From NCBI GenBank assembly GCA_005778045.1, contig SXKQ01000076.1, positions 1 through 29,776 on the forward strand: a stretch of 29,776 bases of DNA, read 5' to 3'. Below are positions 1 to 6,972 of this stretch, piece by piece; position 1 is the first letter of the stretch; every line of letters begins with the position of its first letter. Position numbers and translations under genes: made by a program. Source of the stretch: Planctomycetia bacterium. GTDB taxonomy: Bacteria > Planctomycetota > UBA1135 > GCA-002686595. Below the pieces are notes generated by a model. It was given only the letters and a program-made list of their open reading frames with translations, was not told where the DNA came from and searched no databases.

Positions 1-36
1 GCCCGCCCCAGTGCCCGCCCCAGTGCCCGCCCTAGT
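1..36. repeat. 12-bp tandem repeat, three copies
   Basis: Three head-to-tail copies of gcccgccccagt occupy 1-12, 13-24 and 25-36. The third copy has one C-to-T change that creates ctag. The left window edge cuts the array, so the full copy number is unknown. The unit is a multiple of three and one frame reads Pro-Ala-Pro-Val repeats, so this could be the tail of an upstream gene or an intergenic minisatellite. I cannot tell which. The changed copy also produces TAGTGC about 15 nt before the next start codon, a weak match to the -10 boxes seen elsewhere in the window. Confidence 0.8.
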
Positions 37-53
37 GCCGGGGGGCATCGCCG

Positions 54-1526
54 ATGAAGGTCGCATTCGTCACTCCGGAGTTTGATCCGCTCGTGCGGCG
101 CACGCCGCTCGCCGAAGTCGCCTCGGCCCTTCCGCGCGCCATGGCCGAGGCTGGCTGCGAGGTCGCCGTGTTCCTCCCGTGGACCTCGCTCGTCAGCAGC
201 GACAAGCTCGAGGACTTCGGACCGGTCGGCATCGTCAACGCACAGGACGTCGACGGCCGCACCTCGTTCCGCCTGCATCGCGGCCGCATCGGCAAGGTGA
301 CCGTCTACCTGTTCGGACACCCGCAGCTGTTCGAGGGCCGCAACCCCTACGGCGGCGAGGACGGTCCCTACGCGGACAACTGGCGCCGCTACACGGTCTT
401 CGCGCGCGCGGTGCTCGAGAGCTTCGTCACGATCTCGTTCGAGCCCGAGGTGATCCACTGCTTCGACTGGGCCACGGGCATCCTGCCGCTCGTGCAGCAG
501 CTCGAGTTCATCGACAAGCGTCCTGACCACCCGGCCTCGAAGGCGGGCACGTACTTCCAGATCCACAACATCGCCATGCAGGGCACCTTTGAGCGCGAGA
601 TCCTCCCGCGCCTGGGCTTCCCCTACCGCGTGTTCCAGTCCGTCGGCGGCCTCGAGGTCGCGGGCAAGGTCAACTTCCTCAAGGCCGGCACCGAGTTCGC
701 GACGCTCATCGGCACGCACTCGCCGGGCCACGCCGAGCGACTTCAGCAGCAGGACCGCGGCTACGGGCTCGAGGACGCCTTCCGGCGTCGCTCCAAGGAG
801 CTCGTCGGCATCAGCAACGGCATCGACTACAGCGCGTGGGATCCCGAGACGGATCCGGCCCTGCCGAAGAACTTCTCCGGCAACGACAAGACGCTCGCGG
901 GCAAGGCGAAGTGCAAGACGACCCTGCAGGGCCTGCTCAAGCTCGAGTCGGGTGCACGCACGCCGCTCGCCGCGATACTCGGCCGCTTCGACGCCGACAG
1001 CGGCACCGAGATCCTGGCGGAGATCCTCACCACGGCGCTCGAGCGCGGCGTCGAGTGCGTGCTGATGGGCACGGGCCGCCCGGACATCCACGACCGGCTC
1101 AAGACGATCCAGACCACCTTCTTTGGCCGCTGCCGCGTGCTCGAGGGATACCAAGCCGCGCTTGCGCACCAGATCCTCGGTGCGGCCGACATGCTGCTCC
1201 TGCCGGCGCACTACAACCCCGGCAACGCGCTGTGCGCGATCGGGATGCGCTACGGTGCCGTGCCGATCGTGTACACCAGCGGCGGCCTCGAGGACTACGT
1301 CGTCGACTGCCAGAAGAACGCGCGCTCGGGCACCGGCTTCCACTTCTCGTCGTACACCGGCGAGAGTCTGCTCGACGGCGTCGAGGCAGCGCGCAAGCTC
1401 TACAAGAGCCAAGAGAACTGGAAGCAGGTCACCAGCCGCTGCATGCTGCAGGACTTCTCGTGGAACGCGACAGCGCAGGAGTACCTGAAGGCGTACCGGC
1501 GCGTGACGCGGCGCGCGAAGCGCTGA
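54..1526 (+). CDS. glgA: Glycogen/starch synthase-like GT5 glycosyltransferase, catalytic residues degenerate
   Basis: The 490-residue product has the length and order of a GlgA (ADP-glucose:glycogen glucosyltransferase, GT5): an N-terminal strand MKVAFVTPEF, IHNIAMQG near residue 170, GISNGIDYSAWDPETDP near 252-268, then LAHQILGAADMLLLP, TSGGLEDYVVD and a DFSWNATAQEY tail. The conserved His of the HN(L/I)A motif (H171) and an Arg in the GRF segment (R311) are present. The N-terminal KTGGL nucleotide loop reads RRTPL (15-19). The QKG lysine is replaced (DSG at 315-317). The catalytic Glu of the usual FEPCGL is Asn388 in YNPGNA. The fold is therefore clear, but ordinary GlgA activity is doubtful. 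It may be a regulatory pseudoenzyme or have changed donor specificity. The next gene starts 7 nt after its stop, so the two are probably cotranscribed. The ATG at 54 gives the natural GT5 N-terminus. Confidence 0.85.
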   Translation: MKVAFVTPEFDPLVRRTPLAEVASALPRAMAEAGCEVAVFLPWTSLVSSDKLEDFGPVGIVNAQDVDGRTSFRLHRGRIGKVTVYLFGHPQLFEGRNPYGGEDGPYADNWRRYTVFARAVLESFVTISFEPEVIHCFDWATGILPLVQQLEFIDKRPDHPASKAGTYFQIHNIAMQGTFEREILPRLGFPYRVFQSVGGLEVAGKVNFLKAGTEFATLIGTHSPGHAERLQQQDRGYGLEDAFRRRSKELVGISNGIDYSAWDPETDPALPKNFSGNDKTLAGKAKCKTTLQGLLKLESGARTPLAAILGRFDADSGTEILAEILTTALERGVECVLMGTGRPDIHDRLKTIQTTFFGRCRVLEGYQAALAHQILGAADMLLLPAHYNPGNALCAIGMRYGAVPIVYTSGGLEDYVVDCQKNARSGTGFHFSSYTGESLLDGVEAARKLYKSQENWKQVTSRCMLQDFSWNATAQEYLKAYRRVTRRAKR

Positions 1527-1533
1527 ACAAGTC

Positions 1534-3546
1534 GTGAGCCTGTCGACGCGCGGCGGCATCGCGATCGGATTCGTGGCGGCGACGCTGCTGGCCGCGATCG
1601 TCTACCTCGGGACGCGCGGGGATGAAGGCGACGCGAGCGAGCTCAAGGCGCGCGAGGAGCGAGTTGCGGCGGAGGCCGCGCCGGCTCGTGCCGCGCTCGA
1701 TACGGTCGAGCAGGGCCCCTACGACGTCGAGGCGACGCTGCGCGCGGTGCGCGAGCTCGACCTCGCTGTGAAGCAGGCGGGCTCGGTGCGCGAGTTTCTC
1801 GAACGCGTCGCGCGCGGCGACTATCGCCGCGTGTCGCCCAAGGTCCTCGCCACGCGCAAGCGCGTCGTCGACGTCCTCGTGCGCTACTACGGCGCGCTCG
1901 ATCGGCAGCGCGACGAGGAGGAGCTCTGGGGCGCGTTCACGCGCTGGAGCGACGACCTCGCGCGCGTGCTGCAGACGACCGACGTCGCGCTCGGACCGGT
2001 CTCGCTGTCGCCGAGCGATCCGGCACGGCAGAGGCTGCTCTCGGAGGAGCGCGCGCGACGCGAGCAGGTGCGGCAGGAGACCGCGGCGGAGGTGCGGCGG
2101 TTCGAGGAGGAGCTGCTCTACGCGCTGGACGCGGCGGTACCCGTGTTCCGCGAGGTCGAGGACGAGTGGGCGCGGCTGTGCGCCCAGCGCGACCGCGCGT
2201 ACCTTCAGGTGAGCGCGCGGCAGCTCGACGACGCCGCGCAGTCCGCGCGCACGGCGCTCGAACTCGCGCCGGGCGATCGCGAGGCGAGCCTGCTGCTCGC
2301 GCTCGCGCTCGTGGAGCAGGACGCGATGGTCGGCTCGCCCGAGCGCGGCCCGGAAGTCGAGCGCCTGCTCGACGGCGTGCTCCACGAAGCCCCCGACTGC
2401 GCGCCGGCGCTGCTGCTGCGTGGCCTGTGGCGCTGGCGGCGCGGGGATCGCTCGGGCGGCCGCAGCGATCTCGAGCTGGCGATGACGCGCTACCCCGTGC
2501 AGGCGCAAGCGCTGCGCGACGAGCTCGATCCCTATTCCAAGCGCGAGTACCTGCGCCAGACGCGCCAAGGCGGGCGCGTGACGGGCATCTACCGCACCAT
2601 GATGCTCGGCGCGAACCACTTCAGCCCGGAGCTGCAGCTCGCGCGACTCGAGCTCGAGTCCGGCGAGACCGTCGACGCCCTCGCGCGAGTGAAGGACCAC
2701 TTCGCGCGGCGTCGCGCCCAAGGCCAATGGGACCTCGTGCTCTACGACCTCGAGTTCTGCGAGGATTTGCTCGGAGAGCGCTACCGCGACTACTTCGCCG
2801 AGAAGAGCTACCTCGACCTCGTGATCGAGACGCGCGCGTTCCGCGAGGCGGTCGCGGTGTCGATCGACAATCGCAGCGATCGCGCGCTGCGCAACGCGGC
2901 ACTGGTGCTCGCGGTGCGCTTCACCGACATGGTCGAGGGCGAGTACGAGGCGTTCACGGCAGGCGAGACGCAGGCTGCAGTGCCACCCCTCGCGAAGACC
3001 GGCTTTGGAAACGTCGAGCTCGCCTACGACGGGCTGGGCGCGCGCAAGACCTACGAGGACGTCATTCGTCCGGTGCGCGCGGTCGTGATCGCCGACGAGG
3101 GCGTGTTCTGGATCGACAGCATCGAATACAAAGGTGAGCTAGCGCGGCGCGAGGCCGACGCTGGGCAGGCCTCGGGCGACTTCACGGAGCGCGTGCGCGA
3201 GCTCGTGTCTCTGCTCGCGCCCGACTCGGTGGCGCTGAAGCGCGTCGAGAACCTGCTCACGAGCGACGACCTCGAGATCGAACTGCCGCGCGAGCTCCTG
3301 CTGCTCGGCCCGCTGTTCCGCCTCGATGTCGGCGGGGAGCGCTTCGACGAGGCCACGGGCAAGGGCGCGCGCAGTCGCCTCGAGGGCGGTAAGCTGCGCC
3401 TGCGCTTCGATTCCGTGGGCAAGGCGCTCGATGGCGCACCGCAGGAGCTGCGCGTGGTCGCCGAGAGCGCGCTGGGCGACTTTGCGCTCGTGCTGGAGCG
3501 CACGAAAACGGGCAACTACGCCTTCGCGCGGGTCGAGCGCCCCTAG
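1534..3546 (+). CDS. Membrane-anchored TPR-like hypothetical protein
   Basis: I do not recognise a named family for this 670-residue protein. It starts with GTG, 7 nt after the preceding stop. One hydrophobic segment (about residues 8-29, IAIGFVAATLLAAIVYLGT) suggests a signal anchor with the rest outside the cytoplasm. Residues about 170-230 are charged and helical, probably coiled coil. They are followed by TPR-like helix pairs (about 225-330, including AYLQVSARQLDDAAQSARTA and ALLLRGLWRWRRGDRSGG). The C-terminal half is mixed alpha/beta with no motif I can name. The spacing to the GT5 gene points to one transcript, so it may serve the same envelope or polysaccharide-related process. That role is inference only. 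Confidence 0.8.
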   Translation: MSLSTRGGIAIGFVAATLLAAIVYLGTRGDEGDASELKAREERVAAEAAPARAALDTVEQGPYDVEATLRAVRELDLAVKQAGSVREFLERVARGDYRRVSPKVLATRKRVVDVLVRYYGALDRQRDEEELWGAFTRWSDDLARVLQTTDVALGPVSLSPSDPARQRLLSEERARREQVRQETAAEVRRFEEELLYALDAAVPVFREVEDEWARLCAQRDRAYLQVSARQLDDAAQSARTALELAPGDREASLLLALALVEQDAMVGSPERGPEVERLLDGVLHEAPDCAPALLLRGLWRWRRGDRSGGRSDLELAMTRYPVQAQALRDELDPYSKREYLRQTRQGGRVTGIYRTMMLGANHFSPELQLARLELESGETVDALARVKDHFARRRAQGQWDLVLYDLEFCEDLLGERYRDYFAEKSYLDLVIETRAFREAVAVSIDNRSDRALRNAALVLAVRFTDMVEGEYEAFTAGETQAAVPPLAKTGFGNVELAYDGLGARKTYEDVIRPVRAVVIADEGVFWIDSIEYKGELARREADAGQASGDFTERVRELVSLLAPDSVALKRVENLLTSDDLEIELPRELLLLGPLFRLDVGGERFDEATGKGARSRLEGGKLRLRFDSVGKALDGAPQELRVVAESALGDFALVLERTKTGNYAFARVERP

Positions 3547-3609
3547 GAGCGCTTGCGCGGCGGCGCGGGGCTCGACGACGGTCCAATTCGACGCGCGCGG
3601 CTGGTGGGT

Positions 3610-3628
3610 TCGACTCGGAGCAAGTCGA
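3610..3628. promoter_or_regulatory. Dyad upstream of the ROK kinase gene
   Basis: tcgact at 3610-3615 and agtcga at 3623-3628 form a 6-bp inverted repeat with a 7-nt gap. It ends about 10 nt before the proposed -10 box and so covers the -35 region. It could be an operator or a chance palindrome. No T-run follows, so a terminator for the upstream gene is less likely. Confidence 0.25.
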
Positions 3629-3638
3629 GTGGAGGCGC

Positions 3639-3644
3639 TAGACT
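3639..3644 (+). promoter_or_regulatory. -10 box of the ROK kinase gene
   Basis: TAGACT lies 8 nt before the ATG at 3653. No Shine-Dalgarno fits between the box and the start, so transcription would begin at or within a few bases of the ATG. I see no convincing -35 element. Confidence 0.5.
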
Positions 3645-3652
3645 CTGGCAAC

Positions 3653-4561
3653 ATGAGTTCCACGCAAGTCGGAATCGACCTCGGCGGCACGGCGGCCAAG
3701 TCCGGCCGCATCACGCACGCGGGCGAGACCCTCGCGGAAAGCACCATCGACCCGGGCTTCGCGGACGGACCGGAGCGCGTGCTCGATCGACTCGCCGACC
3801 TGTTCCGCGAGCTCGGCGGCGGCGATGCGCTCGGCATCGGCGTGCCCGGCCTGCTCGACCGCGAGCGCGGCATCGTTCTCACCAGCCCCAACTTGCCTGG
3901 CTTCTCGGGCCTCGACGTGAAGCACGGGCTCGCGCGGCGCACGGGCCTGCCGGCGGTGCGTGTGCACGTCGAGAACGACGCCAATGCAGCGGCGGTCGGC
4001 GAGCTGTGGCTCGGCGCCGGCCGTGGCGAGCGCGATGCGCTGGTCGTGACGCTCGGGACCGGTATCGGCGGCGGACTGATCCTCGGCGGTCGCCTCCACG
4101 CCGGCGAGGGCCTTGGTGGAGAGATCGGGCACGTCGTGGTCGACCCGCGCGGCCCGCGCTGCGGCTGCGGCAAGCAGGGCTGCGTCGAAGCGCTCGCCTC
4201 CGCCACCGCCGCGCGAAGGCGCGCACTCTCCGCGGGATTGCCCGCGGAGAGGCCTGGCGACCTGCTGCTGCTCGCGCAGCGCGCGCGAGAGGGCCACGCG
4301 CCGGAGTGCGAGCTGCTGCGGGAGGTCGGCCGGGACCTCGGACGCGGACTCGGACCGGCGCTGTGCCTCCTTGACCTGCGGCTCTTCATCTTCGGCGGCG
4401 GATTCTCCGGCGCGCTCGACACCCTCGAGGTCGGCATCCGCGAGGGCATTGACGAGCGCAGTTTCGGAGGGCGAGCGCAGTCGGTGCGACTACTGCGAGC
4501 CACGCTCGGGCCCTCCGCCGGCTGGATCGGCGCGGCACGCGTCGCGATCGCGGCGGGATAG
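3653..4561 (+). CDS. ROK-family sugar kinase (glucokinase-like)
   Basis: The 302-residue product is a ROK kinase, which phosphorylates glucose or a related hexose with ATP in the cytoplasm. Visible motifs are the phosphate loop GIDLGGT near residue 7, the catalytic-Asp motif VENDANAAAVGE near 103-114, the second phosphate loop TLGTGIGGG, and the ROK zinc motif CGCGKQGCVEA near residue 165. There is no N-terminal helix-turn-helix, so this is a kinase and not a ROK repressor. The ATG at 3653 places the phosphate loop at the usual distance from the N-terminus. An upstream in-frame start at 3326 would run through the preceding gene and is rejected. The exact sugar cannot be told from sequence. 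It stands alone, with its own -10 box. Confidence 0.93.
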   Translation: MSSTQVGIDLGGTAAKSGRITHAGETLAESTIDPGFADGPERVLDRLADLFRELGGGDALGIGVPGLLDRERGIVLTSPNLPGFSGLDVKHGLARRTGLPAVRVHVENDANAAAVGELWLGAGRGERDALVVTLGTGIGGGLILGGRLHAGEGLGGEIGHVVVDPRGPRCGCGKQGCVEALASATAARRRALSAGLPAERPGDLLLLAQRAREGHAPECELLREVGRDLGRGLGPALCLLDLRLFIFGGGFSGALDTLEVGIREGIDERSFGGRAQSVRLLRATLGPSAGWIGAARVAIAAG

Positions 4562-4565
4562 TCGC

Positions 4566-4571
4566 TAACGT
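4566..4571 (+). promoter_or_regulatory. -10 box of the ABC transporter operon
   Basis: TAACGT lies 12 nt before the ATG at 4584 and directly after the stop of the ROK gene. A second partial match (TATCCA, 4571-4576) sits closer to the start. No Shine-Dalgarno is evident before the ATG. Confidence 0.4.
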
Positions 4572-4583
4572 ATCCACTCCACG

Positions 4584-5525
4584 ATGAGCGCGCAGGAAAC
4601 GATCGTCAGCGTCCGCGACGTGACCAAGGTCTACGGCGGTGGACTGTTCGGCAAGGGAGGTTTCCGCGCCCTCGACGGCGTGAGCCTCGAGGTCGGGCGC
4701 GGGCAGGTGTTCGGCCTGCTCGGCCCCAACGGCGCAGGCGAGACGACGCTGGTGAAGATCCTGCTCGGGCTCGCGCGCCGCAGCGGCGGCGACGCGTTGA
4801 TCTTCGGGCAGCCGGTTGGCGATCCGCGCGCGCGCAAGCGCGTCGGCTACCTGCCCGAGGGACACCGCTTCCCGCAGTACCTGACGGGCGTGCAGATGCT
4901 CGAGCTCTTCGGCCAGATGTGCGGCCGCGACCGCGAGTACCTGCGGCGGCGCATTCCCGAGCTGCTCGAGCAAGTCGGCATGCGCGACGCCGCGCACCGC
5001 AAGATCCGCGAGTACAGCAAGGGCATGACCCAGCGCATCGGCCTCGCGCAGGCGATGATCCACGAGCCCGACCTAGTGATCCTCGACGAGCCCACGGATG
5101 GCGTCGACCCGGTCGGGCGCGCAGCCGTGCGCCAGCTCGTTCAAGGCCTCAAGGACCGCGGAACGACGGTGTTCATCAACTCGCACCTCCTGCAGGAAGT
5201 CGAGCTGATCTGCGACCGCGTGGTGATCATGGCGCGCGGCAAGATCCTGCGCGAAGGCTCGATCGCCGAGCTCACGCCGCGCTCGGGCCGCTATCGCTTC
5301 GAGGTCGCGCCGGCCGAGGAGCTCGCGCTGGCGAAGCTCGTCGGCGAGCTCGGCTCGAACTTCGAGCCCGCGCCGGGCGGCTTCGAGGTCCAGCTCTCCG
5401 ATGCCGAGCTCGACCAGTGCGTCGATCGCTTGCGCTCCGGCGGCGTCTCGATCCGCGGCATCACCGCCCGCCGCATGAACCTCGAGCAGGCCTTCATCCA
5501 GCTCGTGAACAAGGAGGCGCGATGA
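4584..5525 (+). CDS. ABC-2 type transporter ATP-binding protein with Walker A Lys-to-Glu change
   Basis: This 313-residue ABC ATPase of the CcmA/NatA type should pair with the permease that follows. The Walker A region reads GPNGAGETT where the family has GPNGAGKTT, so residue 53 is Glu (gag at 4740-4742) instead of the phosphate-binding Lys. The rest of the catalytic set looks intact: signature YSKGMTQR, Walker B LVILDEPTDGVDP with its catalytic Glu, and the H-loop INSHLL. A C-terminal domain of about 90 residues follows, as is usual for this subfamily. The stop overlaps the permease start as ATGA. If the base is real, ATP binding should be strongly impaired. A single G-for-A error would restore Lys, so the read support matters. 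Confidence 0.92.
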   Translation: MSAQETIVSVRDVTKVYGGGLFGKGGFRALDGVSLEVGRGQVFGLLGPNGAGETTLVKILLGLARRSGGDALIFGQPVGDPRARKRVGYLPEGHRFPQYLTGVQMLELFGQMCGRDREYLRRRIPELLEQVGMRDAAHRKIREYSKGMTQRIGLAQAMIHEPDLVILDEPTDGVDPVGRAAVRQLVQGLKDRGTTVFINSHLLQEVELICDRVVIMARGKILREGSIAELTPRSGRYRFEVAPAEELALAKLVGELGSNFEPAPGGFEVQLSDAELDQCVDRLRSGGVSIRGITARRMNLEQAFIQLVNKEAR

Positions 5526-6970
5526 ACCGCCCCATGCTTCGTGGCCTGTTCCAAGACGCGCTCTACCAGGTGCTCGACAACCTGGGCTTCCGCATCCTGT
5601 TCTTCCTGTTCTTGATCCCGGTGCTGCTGTCGTTCGTGGTGAGCTTCCGCGAGACGAGCATCGCCTTCCTGTGGTACTGGGAGTGGGACTACGGCGAGTT
5701 CTTGCGCAGCGCGATGAACTCCGCGGGCGCGGATCCGGGCCTGCGGTCCGAAGCCTTGAAGGGCGTACGCGAGTCGCTGCTTCAGAGCCTCGTAGACGGC
5801 ACGATCAAATGGGTCGCCGACCGCTTCGGCTTCGTGTTCGGCATCGCGGCGATCTCGTTCTTCGTGCCGCAGATGCTCGAGAAGGGCGCGGCGGACGTCG
5901 TGTTCAGCAAGCCCGTGTCGCGCAGTGCGCTGTTCCTCTCGCGCTACATCGGCGGCCTGATCTTCGTCGGCATCCTCTCCACGTTCCTGGTCGGCGGCGT
6001 CGCGCTCGGCCTCGCCGTCAGCTCGGGCTGGTTCGACAGCGGGCTCCTGTGGAGCATCCTCGCCCTGATGTATGGCTTCGCGGTCTTCCACGCGATCTCG
6101 TGCACCGTCGGGGTGTTCACACGCAACACCATCGGCGCGATCCTGCTCACGCTCGTCTTCATGCCCGTCAACTGCGGCATGCACGCGGGCTGGGAGCAGC
6201 TCGTGGTGCACGAGGAAACCGCCAAGGGGCCCGACGGCACGTCCTCCGAGCAAGTGGAAGAGGACTCTGGCGCCTTCACCTTGATCAAGGCCGGCCTCGG
6301 CACGTACCACGTGATCGCGCCCAAGACGCGCGACGCCATGCGCATCGCACGCTCGTGGCGGCGCTCCGTCGAGACTCAGCCGGAGTTCGAGGACACCGAG
6401 CTCGGGCTCGTCGTCGCCGAGGCGCCGCGCGGCTTCCGTCGCGAGCCGCGCAGCTCGTTTGGCGGCGACGGCCTGCAGTGGCTGGCATCGCATCCCGACG
6501 GCGCGGGCGAGGCGCGCTGGACACTGCGTTCCCAGTCGATCGACGACACGGGCTCCCGCAGCTCGCTCGTGAAGAAGCTGCGCAAGGAGCTCGGGACGGA
6601 CCCGGTGCGCAGCGACATCTCGGGCCGCTACGCCGATCGCTTCGAGTGGGTCGAGGACCGCGGCGGCGAGAAGCGCCTGCGTCGTCGCTGGGTGCTGCAG
6701 GCGGGAGATCGCATCTTGACGCTCGACTACGACGCCGAGTCGGGCTGGGGACGCGCCAACGAGCGCGAGACCGCGGCCACCGCCTTCGTGGCGGGCATCG
6801 CGATCCAGAGCGAGGAGCTGCGGCAGATGGGCGCCATCAGCTACGACCGCAAGTTCGGCTGGGATGGCCCATGGAAGTTCAACGCGTGGTTCTCGATCGG
6901 AACGACGCTCGCGTTCGTCGCGGCGGTGATCGCGCTGGGCCTGTGGAAACTGCGCCGGATCGACTTCTAG
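5522..6970 (+). CDS. ABC-2 type permease with large soluble insertion
   Basis: The 482-residue membrane protein starts inside the stop of the ATPase gene (ATGA), so the two are translationally coupled. Hydrophobic segments are visible at about residues 24-42 (ILFFLFLIPVLLSFVVSF), around 105-120, 143-170, 177-205, 208-225 and at the C-terminus (about 455-475). The first five surround a typical ABC-2 core with the FSKPVSR motif found in this permease group. Between the fifth and last segments lies a hydrophilic block of about 220 residues, probably on the outer side of the membrane. This is much larger than the usual loop and has no motif I can name. The substrate is unknown. Confidence 0.85.
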   Translation: MNRPMLRGLFQDALYQVLDNLGFRILFFLFLIPVLLSFVVSFRETSIAFLWYWEWDYGEFLRSAMNSAGADPGLRSEALKGVRESLLQSLVDGTIKWVADRFGFVFGIAAISFFVPQMLEKGAADVVFSKPVSRSALFLSRYIGGLIFVGILSTFLVGGVALGLAVSSGWFDSGLLWSILALMYGFAVFHAISCTVGVFTRNTIGAILLTLVFMPVNCGMHAGWEQLVVHEETAKGPDGTSSEQVEEDSGAFTLIKAGLGTYHVIAPKTRDAMRIARSWRRSVETQPEFEDTELGLVVAEAPRGFRREPRSSFGGDGLQWLASHPDGAGEARWTLRSQSIDDTGSRSSLVKKLRKELGTDPVRSDISGRYADRFEWVEDRGGEKRLRRRWVLQAGDRILTLDYDAESGWGRANERETAATAFVAGIAIQSEELRQMGAISYDRKFGWDGPWKFNAWFSIGTTLAFVAAVIALGLWKLRRIDF

Positions 6971-6972
6971 CG

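Noticed and set aside
1..36. CRISPR-like direct repeats
   Set aside because: The units are contiguous with no spacers and are only 12 bp long.
3326..3652. N-terminal extension of the ROK kinase
   Set aside because: It would overlap the 3' end of the preceding gene in another frame, and the extra sequence is Arg/Ala/Ser filler with no ROK similarity.
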